Shown piece by piece: positions 29,540 through 37,727 of a stretch of DNA of 58,381 bases. Source of the DNA: Thalassolituus alkanivorans (GTDB taxonomy: Bacteria; Pseudomonadota; Gammaproteobacteria; Pseudomonadales; Oceanobacteraceae); the NCBI RefSeq assembly GCF_020447205.1, contig NZ_JAJAEL010000049.1, forward strand, positions 252,894-311,274, in the 5' to 3' direction. The translations under genes and the position numbers were made by a program. The notes under the pieces are model-generated. The model was not told where the DNA came from. It searched no databases and worked only from the letters and a program-made list of their open reading frames with translations. Position 1 is the first letter of the stretch; every line of letters starts with the position of its first letter.

Positions 29540-30709
29540 TTAAAGACCGAGCTGACGGGCGGCCAGATCACGCATAATTTCTTCCGAGCCGCCACCAATG
29601 GCATTAACCCGTACTTCACGGTAAATGCGCTCGCTTTTACAGCCGCGCATATAGCCCGCACCACCTAATATCTGCAATGCCTCCCGGGCACAGAATTCCA
29701 TCACCATGGTGGCCTGCACCTTTAATAAGGCAATATCGGCGGGTTTGGCTTTGCCGTTCTGAATCTGCCAGGCGCAGCTGTCCATATAAGCCTGAGTTGC
29801 ATTCACCTGGCGCACCATTTCGGCAAATTTATGGCGGATAACCTGATGTTTGCTGAGTGGTTTACCAAAGGTTTTGCGCTCTTTTGCCCAGGCGGCAGCT
29901 TCTTCGATACAGACTTTGGCACTGGCTAAAGCACCGGCGGTTAACGCCAGCCGTTCATTATTAAAATTATGTACGATGGGCATAAACCCCTGATTTTCAG
30001 CGCCAATTAAATAACTGGCCGGTACCCGTACATTATCGAAATACAAGGTCGCTGTGTCCGAACACCACCAACCCTGTTTTTTATTTAATGGCGTACGGCT
30101 GAAGCCTGCGGCGTCGGCCGGCACTAATATCATGGAAATACCGCCCACACCTTCGCCGCCGGTACGCACGGCAACGGTGTACCAGTCGGCACGGATACCA
30201 CCGGTAATAAAGGTTTTGCTGCCGTTAATAATATAGTGGTCGCCATCGCGCACGGCACTGGTGCTGAGGTTGGCAACGTCTGAACCGCCGCCGGGTTCGG
30301 TAATGGCCAATGAAATATGTTTTTCGCCACTTAATACCGGCGCAATGACCATGTTTTTTAAATAATCACTGCCAAAATGCACGACCGGTGGCAGGCCAAT
30401 ACCATGCACCATTAATGTGGCATAAATACCACCGGCGCCGGTACGGCTGAGTTCTTCCACGGCAATAATGGTATGAAAAATATCGGTGCCTTCAGTCAGA
30501 CCACCGTATTGTTCCGGATAGCCCAGTTGCAGCAGGCCGACCTCGGCCGCTTTATGCCACAGCGCTTGCGGTAAATCACAGGCTTCTTCCCAGTCGTCGA
30601 CATGGGGCATTATTTCGCGTTCGACAAATTTACGCAGCTGGCTGCGCCATTCGGCATGGTTGTCGTTGTAATAGGGGCTGGCTAATCGCAGCGAGTCAAA
30701 CGTCAGCAT
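29540..30709 (-). CDS. Acyl-CoA dehydrogenase
   Basis: A 389-residue FAD-dependent acyl-CoA dehydrogenase with the N-terminal helical, middle beta (LAITEPGGGSDVANLSTSA) and C-terminal helical domains. The MCAD-type catalytic glutamate position reads GGG (AIGGGSEEIM), whereas a glutamate is present in FNNERLALTAG, the position used by isovaleryl-/long-chain-type enzymes. Substrate is therefore more likely branched or long-chain. It is 15 bp downstream of the SDR gene in one operon. Confidence 0.92.
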   Translation of the reverse strand: MLTFDSLRLASPYYNDNHAEWRSQLRKFVEREIMPHVDDWEEACDLPQALWHKAAEVGLLQLGYPEQYGGLTEGTDIFHTIIAVEELSRTGAGGIYATLMVHGIGLPPVVHFGSDYLKNMVIAPVLSGEKHISLAITEPGGGSDVANLSTSAVRDGDHYIINGSKTFITGGIRADWYTVAVRTGGEGVGGISMILVPADAAGFSRTPLNKKQGWWCSDTATLYFDNVRVPASYLIGAENQGFMPIVHNFNNERLALTAGALASAKVCIEEAAAWAKERKTFGKPLSKHQVIRHKFAEMVRQVNATQAYMDSCAWQIQNGKAKPADIALLKVQATMVMEFCAREALQILGGAGYMRGCKSERIYREVRVNAIGGGSEEIMRDLAARQLGL

Positions 30710-30724
30710 ATGAGGTTCCTTCCG

Positions 30725-31606
30725 TTAGTCGTTATTTTTCAGCACATCGGGTAATTCATAGCGATGAAAACCGTTGAATGATTCACTGTTGGTGGCAGGT
30801 TTATCCGGCAGCGGAATAATGGCCGGTGCCGAACCCATCGATGATCCGCCATCGACACGCAGGCAGACACCGCTGATAAAATTGGCGCCTTCGCTTAATA
30901 AAAAACAGACAGCAGAACTGATTTCGGCTTCGGTCGCGATGCGTTTCAGCGGTACGTGATGGCGCAGGTTGCGGATGGTTTTCTGCATTGCCGGGCTGTA
31001 GGTATCAAAGCCACTGGAGGCAACCCAGCCTGGTGCGACGGCATTAACCCGTACGCCGCTTTTTCCCCATTCCCAGGCCGCGGTTTTGGTGATGTTTTCT
31101 ACCCCGGCACGGGCAGCCCCAGAATGCCCCATTCCCGGCATGCCGTTCAGGTTGTCGGCGGTCATATTGACGATGGCGCCACCGTATTTCTGCATCGACT
31201 GACGATAGACTTCGCGCATCATCAAAAAGGTACCGGTAAGGTTGGTATTCAGTACCGCTTCAAAGCCTTTTTTGTTAATAAACTCAAGCGGGGAGGGGAA
31301 CTGGCCGCCGGCGTTATTAAACAGACCGGCTATCGGGCCGTGCTCAGCCACAATGGTGGCAATGGTGGCGGTCACGGCTTCTTCATCGCGGATATCCAGG
31401 CTGTAGCAGCAGGCCTGACCGCCATCTTCGAGAATTTCGCCCAATACCCTGTGCAGTTTGTCTTCGTTGCGCCCGATCAGCACAATGTTGGCGCCCAGAG
31501 AAGCCAGTTCGTGGGCAGTGCAGCGGCCAATGCCACTGCCGCCTCCGGAAACAATTAAGGTTTTGCCGGCAAAGATGCCGGCGCGCAGCGTTGATTGATA
31601 CGGCAT
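30725..31606 (-). CDS. SDR oxidoreductase, enoyl/dienoyl-CoA reductase-like
   Basis: A 293-residue short-chain dehydrogenase. The cofactor motif is SGGGSGIGRC, NNAGG is the conserved beta-strand 4 motif, and NVAPGW-like NAVAPGW follows. GHSGAARAGVENITK resembles peroxisomal trans-2-enoyl-CoA reductase, but the tyrosine of the YxxxK motif is Glu here. With the adjacent acyl-CoA dehydrogenase it probably acts on an acyl-CoA, which is an inference. It is the first gene of the two-gene operon. Confidence 0.88.
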   Translation of the reverse strand: MPYQSTLRAGIFAGKTLIVSGGGSGIGRCTAHELASLGANIVLIGRNEDKLHRVLGEILEDGGQACCYSLDIRDEEAVTATIATIVAEHGPIAGLFNNAGGQFPSPLEFINKKGFEAVLNTNLTGTFLMMREVYRQSMQKYGGAIVNMTADNLNGMPGMGHSGAARAGVENITKTAAWEWGKSGVRVNAVAPGWVASSGFDTYSPAMQKTIRNLRHHVPLKRIATEAEISSAVCFLLSEGANFISGVCLRVDGGSSMGSAPAIIPLPDKPATNSESFNGFHRYELPDVLKNND

Positions 31607-31971
31607 AAAGCGTCCCCATGGTGTGCGTGGTACCGGCCTGTTTGGCCGGTTGCTGTTATTTAAATATCGTTATTAAAATCAAATTACCAAGCAAGTGCTT
31701 GGTAGGCAACGGTCGTTTGTCGCCATGCTGTTTTTATTTATACCGTTATCTTTCGTGTAACTGTAACCCTGGAACGGTTTCGTCAGGGGCTGAGGGTCGT
31801 TGCGTGTTGGCCGCTGCGCTTGATAAATTTTATACCGTTATCTATCAAGTCGATTTTTATTGAAACGCTACTGTTCATATTTCCTGCATAGGGTGTTCAG
31901 GCGTTCAGGGTTATCAGTTGCTGCTCAGTTCTTCATAATGCGGCCATTAAACTGGCAGCGGAGAATAACGG
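31607..31971. promoter_or_regulatory. 365-bp divergent regulatory gap, SDR operon/tas
   Basis: No gene seen. It holds the 20-bp palindrome at 31685-31704 and two copies of the motif TTTATACCGTTATCT (31737-31751 and 31829-31843). The second copy lies between CTTGATA (31819-31825) and TATCAAG (31843-31849). No clear sigma-70 pair was assigned. Confidence 0.6.
31685..31704. promoter_or_regulatory. TetR-type palindromic operator candidate
   Basis: TACCAAGCAAGTGCTTGGTA has 9-bp perfect arms around a central AG, the size and style of TetR-family operators of fatty-acid and acyl-CoA genes. It lies 79 bp upstream of the SDR start. No TetR gene is in the window, so the regulator would be encoded elsewhere. 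Confidence 0.6.
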
Positions 31972-33006
31972 ATGCAAAAGCGACCATTGGGTAACAGCGA
32001 TTTACAGGTAACCAAACTCTGCCTGGGGACCATGACCTGGGGTGAGCAGAACACGGAAGCGGAAGCACACCAGCAAATGGATTATGCGCTGGAGCGTGGT
32101 ATTAATTTCTTCGATACCGCTGAGATGTATCCGGTACCGCCGAAGGGCGAAACCCAGGGGCGTACTGAGCAGTACATCGGCAGCTGGTTTGCTAAAAGCG
32201 GAAACCGCGACAAGGTTATTCTGGCCAGTAAAGTAGCGGGCCCGGGTGACTGGATGACTCATCTGCGCAATGGGCCACAACTGACCCGTGCACATATCCG
32301 TGAAGCTGTAGAAAACAGCCTGCGACGTTTACAGACCGATTATATCGATCTGTATCAGCTGCACTGGCCGGCACGGCCAACCAATTTTTTTGGCAAACTG
32401 GGCTACGAACATCAGGAGCTTGAAAGCACACCGCTGGAAGAAACACTGAGCGCGCTGCAGGAACTTATTAACGAAGGCAAAATCCGCCATTACGGTCTGT
32501 CGAATGAAACCGCCTGGGGCACGATGAAGGTGCTGCAGATTGCTGATCAGAATCAGTGGGCGCGACCTCTGAGCGTTCAGAATCCTTATAATCTGCTGAA
32601 CCGCAGCTATGAAGTTGGCCTGGCGGAAGTCTCTCACCGCGAACAGGTTGGTTTGCTGGCATATTCGCCGCTGGCCTTTGGTGTGCTCAGTGGTAAATAC
32701 CTGAACGGCCAGCTGCCGCCTAAAGGGCGCATCACCTTGTTCGAACGTTTCAGCCGTTATAAGGGTGAGCATGCGGAACAGGCGGTGCAGAAATACGTCG
32801 ACCTGGCAACGGATCTGGGAATCAGTCCGGTGACTCTGGCGCTGGCCTTTGTTACTCAGCAGGGTTTTGTGACTTCGAATATTATTGGCGCGACTACTAT
32901 GGAGCAGTTGCAGGAAAATATTGATTCGGAGGATGTGGTATTAACGGCGGAGATACTTGAACGCATTAATGCCATTCATAAAGTGCATTCCAATCCTTGC
33001 CCATGA
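31972..33006 (+). CDS. tas: Aldo/keto reductase Tas
   Basis: A 344-residue NADP(H)-dependent aldo/keto reductase very like E. coli Tas (similar length; GTMTWGEQNTEAEAHQQMDY and DTAEMYPVPPKGETQGRTE are Tas-specific). The TIM-barrel catalytic Tyr (in AEMYPV), Asp (in FFDTAE) and the later His in YQLHWP are present. Tas rescues tyrosine auxotrophy in starved E. coli; its natural substrate is unclear. It is divergent from the SDR operon. Confidence 0.93.
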   Translation: MQKRPLGNSDLQVTKLCLGTMTWGEQNTEAEAHQQMDYALERGINFFDTAEMYPVPPKGETQGRTEQYIGSWFAKSGNRDKVILASKVAGPGDWMTHLRNGPQLTRAHIREAVENSLRRLQTDYIDLYQLHWPARPTNFFGKLGYEHQELESTPLEETLSALQELINEGKIRHYGLSNETAWGTMKVLQIADQNQWARPLSVQNPYNLLNRSYEVGLAEVSHREQVGLLAYSPLAFGVLSGKYLNGQLPPKGRITLFERFSRYKGEHAEQAVQKYVDLATDLGISPVTLALAFVTQQGFVTSNIIGATTMEQLQENIDSEDVVLTAEILERINAIHKVHSNPCP

Positions 33007-33014
33007 TCCCGCTA

Positions 33015-33681
33015 CTGTCCCATAGTTTTTAATCAGCACCGCAGCTGGCAAAAACTGCATTTTTTAACATCCAGGCCCAATGCCTCCCAGGGGAACTTAT
33101 CCCCTTGCCGGCGGGCCGACCCCAGCTTCGCGCTTTCTGGACCGTCACCCTTGAAACCTTGATATTTACTGGCCGCGCGCCTCATCGGCCATCCATGGCC
33201 GGAGCCGCTTGTCCGCATCCCTGCGGACAGACCAGAAATATCATCGGTTTCTGCGGCGGCCCCAGAGGCGCAGAACACCGTCACCGCGATGCCGTTTTTC
33301 AGATCAAACGCATTTTTGAAATATCATGTCTCAAACACGGTTTCCTCTGGAATACGGCTGAGCGGATTGCTCAAACCGGCGATCGTGCGGCGCCAGACAA
33401 CCAGATGATTCTGTGGCCTTCAGAGCAAAACCCGGCCCCGGAACGATACAAATTGTTGGTACTTAAAAGAGTCGTTCCGGGGCGAATTGTTTTGCGTGCC
33501 ACATAATCATTGCAGTTGGCTGGATGAAGCCGGACGCGCCGAAAAGAGAGGATCGTAAGGAGATACTTCTCCTTGCAGGGGGCCAGGGGCTTGCCCCGGA
33601 AAGGCGTTTCAGGTTGAAAAACAGTTGTCGATTAATGCTGCAATTTGGAGTGACGCGATGTCACTCCAAGCTGTGGGACAG
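33015..33681. mobile_element. Structured 667-bp element with terminal inverted repeats
   Basis: Ends CTGTCCCATAG (33015-33025) and CTGTGGGACAG (33671-33681) are inverted repeats with 10 of 11 matches. Inside are strong hairpins: TGTCCGCA-TCCC-TGCGGACA (33210-33229), GCCCCGGAACGA paired with TCGTTCCGGGGC (33435-33446 and 33472-33483), AAGGAGA-TACT-TCTCCTT (33557-33574), and TTGGAGTGAC-GCGAT-GTCACTCCAA (33645-33669). It could be a non-autonomous element, a remnant, or a structured RNA. No transposase is recognisable and no target duplication was seen. Confidence 0.4.
33425..33495. other. 71-nt extended hairpin
   Basis: A perfect 12-bp stem (GCCCCGGAACGA with TCGTTCCGGGGC) is extended outward by GCAAAAC (33425-33431) and GTTTTGC (33489-33495) across small internal loops, around a 25-nt AT-rich loop. 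It is the most stable structure of the element and the best target for an RNA search. Confidence 0.5.
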
Positions 33682-33760
33682 CAGTGGCCATGCGAAAATG
33701 CCAGTGGAATAATCAGAGGGTGCTTTTCCTTTATGCCTCTTTTCTCGGTTTAATGTCTTT

Positions 33761-33934
33761 TTATTTTCCTGATTTCTGTTTCCGTTCTGCGCAATTGCGC
33801 AGAATCATCTGCTTTTCTTCCGCACTGGCCGATTGCCAAAAAAGAATTTCACGCAGTGAACGGTAGCAGCCCAGACAAATATCCTGATCATTAAGGCAAC
33901 AGTTACGGGTGCAGGGTGAAGCACTGTCTTGCAT
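33761..33934 (-). CDS. Small Cys-rich DUF1289 protein
   Basis: A 57-residue protein. Its pattern SPCTRNCCLNDQDICLGCYR followed by LREILFWQSASAEEKQMIL is the DUF1289 signature: four or five cysteines in the first third and a helical tail ending RNCAERK. A strong ribosome site GGGAGGA precedes the ATG. The cysteines suggest a metal or Fe-S site, but no function is known. It runs toward the 33-kb element and has tas on the other side. A 20-bp perfect palindrome lies within its codons (33785-33804). Confidence 0.9.
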   Translation of the reverse strand: MQDSASPCTRNCCLNDQDICLGCYRSLREILFWQSASAEEKQMILRNCAERKQKSGK

Positions 33935-34001
33935 AAATCCTCCCTGTGCCTGTTGGGGCCTGTTTAATTAGTATTATCAGATCCTTGCTTGATTCCTGTC
34001 A

Positions 34002-35294
34002 TTACTCATCGCCGGAGGCCAACCGGACACCATTTTTGCCAGCATGCTTTACCCGGTACATGGCTTTGTCGGCCTTGTTGATCAGTGTTTTCAGATCTTG
34101 TCCATGTTGCGGATAAAGGGCGATACCCACGCTGGCGCCGATTGTAATATTGCCTTGTTGGGTCACTATGGGCTCTGCCAGAACGCTAATAATTTTTTCG
34201 GCAAAGAGGATGGCATCATCGGCGCTTTTTACATCAAGTTGCAGGGCGACAAATTCATCGCCGCCAAAACGGGCAAGCAGGTCGGAAGCGCGCAGTTTAT
34301 CTTTCAGACGCTGCGCCACATCTTTCAGTACCTGATCGCCGGTTTCGTGGCCATAGCTGTCGTTGACGTTTTTAAAACCGTCGAGGTCGATAAACATGAC
34401 CGCAAGCTTTTCCTTCATCCGCTTGGCATGGGTGAGTTGTGCGCGGGCCATATCCTGAAATAAATGTAAGGTCGGCAGTCCGGTCAGAGCTTCGTAGTAG
34501 GCCATCTGCTGCAGTTTTTCCTGCGCCTCACGGGCATCCTGCAGGGCTTTATGCAGTGAGGTAACATCGTATTCCGACATCAGGATCAGAAAATCACCAC
34601 TCAGCGGGTGGCGGGTAATGCGGATATCCAGCGTATGGTCGCGCAGTCCGGCAGAGGTTTGCATGCGGTGTGTCCAGCGGCCGCCCCGTTCGGCGATGGC
34701 TTTTTCCAGACAACGGGCGCCTTCTGCCGGGTCGGCAAAACGTACGGAAAATTCCGTAATACCATCCGTCAGTGCCGCTGTATTAATCTGTTTGTAGGCC
34801 TCCGTTGCTGCCGGGTTTTCGATCACCATGGCGCCGTCAAAGGTGAAGCTGGTGACCAGCACATTGGTGTAACGCATGGCTTCGACCAGCAGCAGATTTT
34901 CCGGTGTTTCGCCCAGATTCACTTCTTCGTTGATATAGGCAATGATGCCCCGATGTCTTTGCGGGCCGAGCAACACGGCGCGGTGCATCATATGCAGGGT
35001 TTTTGGCTTGCCGTTAGGGTAGGTGGTCCAGGGATCGATGGTCAGCCCCTGACGGGCCGCCAGTTCGAAGGTTTGTGCGGTGCGGTCTTTGGCACCCTGG
35101 GTGTCACCGGACAGATCTTTATTAATCAGTTCGTCGACGGTCTTCAGCCCCCAGAAATCAATGGCCGCCTGATTGCCCCACCACCAGCCGTGACGGTCGA
35201 GATCAAAAATCCAGACAACATTGGGGATCAGCTCATACAGGCGCAGTTCGTCGTGACTCTGAATATGCACCAGATGGCTGTAGCTGTTTTCCAT
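34002..35294 (-). CDS. Soluble diguanylate cyclase with PAS-like sensors
   Basis: A 430-residue cytoplasmic protein: two PAS-like segments (about 15-120 and 135-245) and a C-terminal GGDEF domain (about 262-425). ARFGGDEFV is intact, and RASD five residues before it is a full I-site, so it should make c-di-GMP with product inhibition. DLDGFKNVNDSYGHETGD is the metal/GTP-binding block. No membrane helix. It lies downstream of a TGTCG tandem repeat. The PAS ligand is unknown. Confidence 0.92.
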   Translation of the reverse strand: MENSYSHLVHIQSHDELRLYELIPNVVWIFDLDRHGWWWGNQAAIDFWGLKTVDELINKDLSGDTQGAKDRTAQTFELAARQGLTIDPWTTYPNGKPKTLHMMHRAVLLGPQRHRGIIAYINEEVNLGETPENLLLVEAMRYTNVLVTSFTFDGAMVIENPAATEAYKQINTAALTDGITEFSVRFADPAEGARCLEKAIAERGGRWTHRMQTSAGLRDHTLDIRITRHPLSGDFLILMSEYDVTSLHKALQDAREAQEKLQQMAYYEALTGLPTLHLFQDMARAQLTHAKRMKEKLAVMFIDLDGFKNVNDSYGHETGDQVLKDVAQRLKDKLRASDLLARFGGDEFVALQLDVKSADDAILFAEKIISVLAEPIVTQQGNITIGASVGIALYPQHGQDLKTLINKADKAMYRVKHAGKNGVRLASGDE

Positions 35295-35317
35295 TCAACG
35301 GGTCCTGTGTTGTGGTA

Positions 35318-35337
35318 TGTCGTGTCGTGTCGTGTCG
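35318..35337. repeat. TGTCG pentanucleotide tandem repeat, four copies
   Basis: Four perfect TGTCG units followed by partial TGC/TGTG units, 24 bp upstream of the diguanylate cyclase start. Copy number could change by slippage and alter promoter or leader spacing. Confidence 0.8.
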
Positions 35338-35418
35338 TGCTGTGTTGGTTGCGCTCTTTTATCTTCAAACTTTAGCATTGGTTGTTGTGGAGAGAAGCCC
35401 CGGCGTTATCTTTCCGCA

Positions 35419-36720
35419 TTATTCGCTGTGGCTGGCAAGCCAGTTGCAGACACCATCACCGGCACGCTTTCCACTGGCAAAACAGGCCGTTAATAAATAT
35501 CCACCGGTCGGCGCTTCCCAGTCGAGCATTTCCCCGGCAACAAAGACACCGGGCAGGGCGCTCAGCATCAGATCTTCATTAACGGCGTTTTGTGTAACAC
35601 CTCCGGCACTGCTGATGGCTTCGGCGAGCGGGCGTGTGGACGTCGGGCAGGGCAGTGGCATGGATTTTAATGCACCGGCGACGGCCTGATGATCGTGCAG
35701 ATCAAGCTCCGGGCAGCACTCCTTCAGTAATGCATTGGTGATCGCTGGCAGGTTCAGTTTTTTGCGCAGTACATTGGCGAAGCTCATGCCTTTGCGCGGT
35801 TGCTGCAGCTTACTGATGATCTGTTCATGGCTGTTCTGTGGCAGCCAGTCGAGCCAGAGTTGCGCCGGCTTGTCTGATTGTTTGCCTGGCTGCTTCTCTG
35901 ATTGCTTGCTCAGCATCAGGTCACGCAGCGGGGCACTCAGGGCATACACCAGACTGCCTTCAATACCGTACTGACTGACGATAAATTCGCCTTTACGGCA
36001 CCATGGCTGGCCATGGATGTCGGTCAGCGATAAGGCAATGTTTTTCAGTGGCGTGCCGCCAAAACGCTCGCGGATAAAGTCGCTCCAGGGCAACTCGAAA
36101 CCACAGTTGCTGGGCAGTAGCGGTGCAATGCTGACGCCCTGTTGTGTCAGCAGGCTGTACCACTGACCGTCGGAGCCAAGACGAGGCCAGCTGGCGCCGC
36201 CTAAGGCCAGTACCACTGCATCGAACTGCTGGTGCTTTTCGCCCTCTGGCGTGCTGAAACGCCAGATTTGTTTGCCGTTTTCCATCTGCCAGCCCTGCCA
36301 GCGATGACGCGGATGAATACTGACGCCTTGGCTGCGCAGACGGTGCAGCCAGGCGCGTAACAGCGGGGCGGCTTTCATATCTTTGGGGAACACGCGGTTG
36401 GAGGTACCGACAAAGGTTTCGATGCCCAACTCATGAATCCAGCTGCGCAGATTATCCGGGGTAAAATCATCCAGCATCGGCCGCAGCCAGTGGCTGGCGT
36501 TGCCGTAACGGCTGACAAAATCTGCGTAATCTTCGGCGTGGGTAATGTTCATACCGCCGACACCGGCGAGCAGGAATTTGCGCGCCACACTGGGCATGGC
36601 ATCAAACACCTCAACGGCCAGACCCTGGCGGGCTATGCGTTCGGCGGCCATCAGACCGGCAGGGCCGGCACCGATCACGGCAATGCGCGGTGAGGCAGAA
36701 GATGAAATGCTGATGCTCAT
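35419..36720 (-). CDS. TIGR03862-family flavoprotein (BaiN/HI0933-like)
   Basis: A 433-residue FAD protein. The N-terminal dinucleotide motif IAVIGAGPAGLMAAERIARQG and the family LLAGVGGMNITHAE stretch identify the HI0933/BaiN superfamily. The C-terminal GVFVAGEMLDWEAPTGGYLL ends the FAD domain. I assign it to the TIGR03862 (PP4765-like) subgroup from memory. Substrate and pathway are unknown. It is read from a region 74 bp beyond the mtgA stop on the same strand. Confidence 0.88.
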   Translation of the reverse strand: MSISISSSASPRIAVIGAGPAGLMAAERIARQGLAVEVFDAMPSVARKFLLAGVGGMNITHAEDYADFVSRYGNASHWLRPMLDDFTPDNLRSWIHELGIETFVGTSNRVFPKDMKAAPLLRAWLHRLRSQGVSIHPRHRWQGWQMENGKQIWRFSTPEGEKHQQFDAVVLALGGASWPRLGSDGQWYSLLTQQGVSIAPLLPSNCGFELPWSDFIRERFGGTPLKNIALSLTDIHGQPWCRKGEFIVSQYGIEGSLVYALSAPLRDLMLSKQSEKQPGKQSDKPAQLWLDWLPQNSHEQIISKLQQPRKGMSFANVLRKKLNLPAITNALLKECCPELDLHDHQAVAGALKSMPLPCPTSTRPLAEAISSAGGVTQNAVNEDLMLSALPGVFVAGEMLDWEAPTGGYLLTACFASGKRAGDGVCNWLASHSE

Positions 36721-36794
36721 GGTAATCCGGACTGTGTGGGCGGGCAGAAAAACCGGCAGTTTATCATGTTGGCTATGGATTACTGCAGTCAGGC

Positions 36795-37625
36795 TCAGTC
36801 GTCTGGCAGCCCCGCATAACGCCAGCTGCGGAAGTCGTCGTACTGCTCGCTGCTGATGTAATCCTTAAAGCGCATATCGCGCAGAATGCGCTGCATTTTT
36901 TTACGCAGGCTCGGAGACCAGTTGCCGTTTTGCACCAGAGTGTAGTGGTAGCGCCGTGGCGATGGCAGCAGCAGGGCGAGAAAAGCGCCTTCGGCAGCGT
37001 TCAGCCCGGCGGCGGGTTTGCGGAAATAGTAATGGCTGGCAGCGGCGATGCCATACAGGTTGGGGCCGAATTCGGCCATATTCAGGTACAACTCCAGAAT
37101 CTGATTTTTGCTCAGCGCCTGTTCCAGATGGCGGGTAGCAACCAGTTCCTGAAATTTGCGCGTCAGGGTTTTCTGGTCGTCGAAAAACAGGTTCTTGGTA
37201 GCCTGCTGGCTGATGGTGCTGGCGCCGTATTTCCATTCGCGCTGTTTGATATTTTCGCCCAGTGCGGCGAGGAGGGCGTCATAATCGATGCCCTGATGGC
37301 TGAAAAAATCGGCATCCTCGCTCAGTACCACGGCATATACCAGATTGCGGCTGATGGCATCCAGTGGCAGCCATTGCGGGGTAATCACATCAATGCCGCT
37401 GGCCTGTTCAAGGCGTTGCTCTGTACGGTTGATGGCCTGTTGCTGCAAATTCTTCATATTAAGCTGCGCAGCGTCCGGCACATCCTGTAACAGCCAGTTG
37501 AGCCAGGCGACAGAAGATAACAGCAGCAGCCAGAACAAGGCTCCGGTCAGCAGTAATAAACGTTTCAGCCAGCGGCGTGGATAGTTAAACCAATAGCTAA
37601 GCCTGTACTTCAGTGAATAAGACAA
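36795..37625 (-). CDS. mtgA: Monofunctional peptidoglycan glycosyltransferase
   Basis: MtgA (276 residues) polymerises lipid II into glycan strands at the outer face of the inner membrane. One N-terminal transmembrane helix (about 20-44) is followed by a GT51 domain with SEDADFFSHQGID (catalytic Glu), YGASTISQQATKNL, RKFQELVATRHLE and KNQILELYLNMAEFG. There is no transpeptidase domain, as expected for MtgA. Confidence 0.95.
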   Translation of the reverse strand: MSYSLKYRLSYWFNYPRRWLKRLLLLTGALFWLLLLSSVAWLNWLLQDVPDAAQLNMKNLQQQAINRTEQRLEQASGIDVITPQWLPLDAISRNLVYAVVLSEDADFFSHQGIDYDALLAALGENIKQREWKYGASTISQQATKNLFFDDQKTLTRKFQELVATRHLEQALSKNQILELYLNMAEFGPNLYGIAAASHYYFRKPAAGLNAAEGAFLALLLPSPRRYHYTLVQNGNWSPSLRKKMQRILRDMRFKDYISSEQYDDFRSWRYAGLPDD

Positions 37626-37727
37626 CCTGCGGCTCCTGTGTGGTGGATTTCAGGTCGTCATGTCGTAACCGCAAGCCCTCAGTCCGCCGGACCGGATATC
37701 TGGCCCGGTGTCTGGCTGGGAGTCTGT

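Larger units (their letters stand above)
33007..33760. other. 754-bp gene-free stretch beside tas
   Basis: No gene supported. Most of it (33015-33681) is the structured element described separately; 33682-33760 holds nothing I recognise. An open frame at 33105-33506 begins with TTG, lacks a ribosome site and resembles no family I know, so I do not call it. Confidence 0.6.

Noticed and set aside
33105-33506. 133-residue open frame in the 33-kb element
   Set aside because: TTG start, no ribosome site, no family resemblance, and it runs through several perfect hairpins; taken as chance.
35318-35337. CRISPR-like repeats
   Set aside because: Units are contiguous 5-mers with no spacers.
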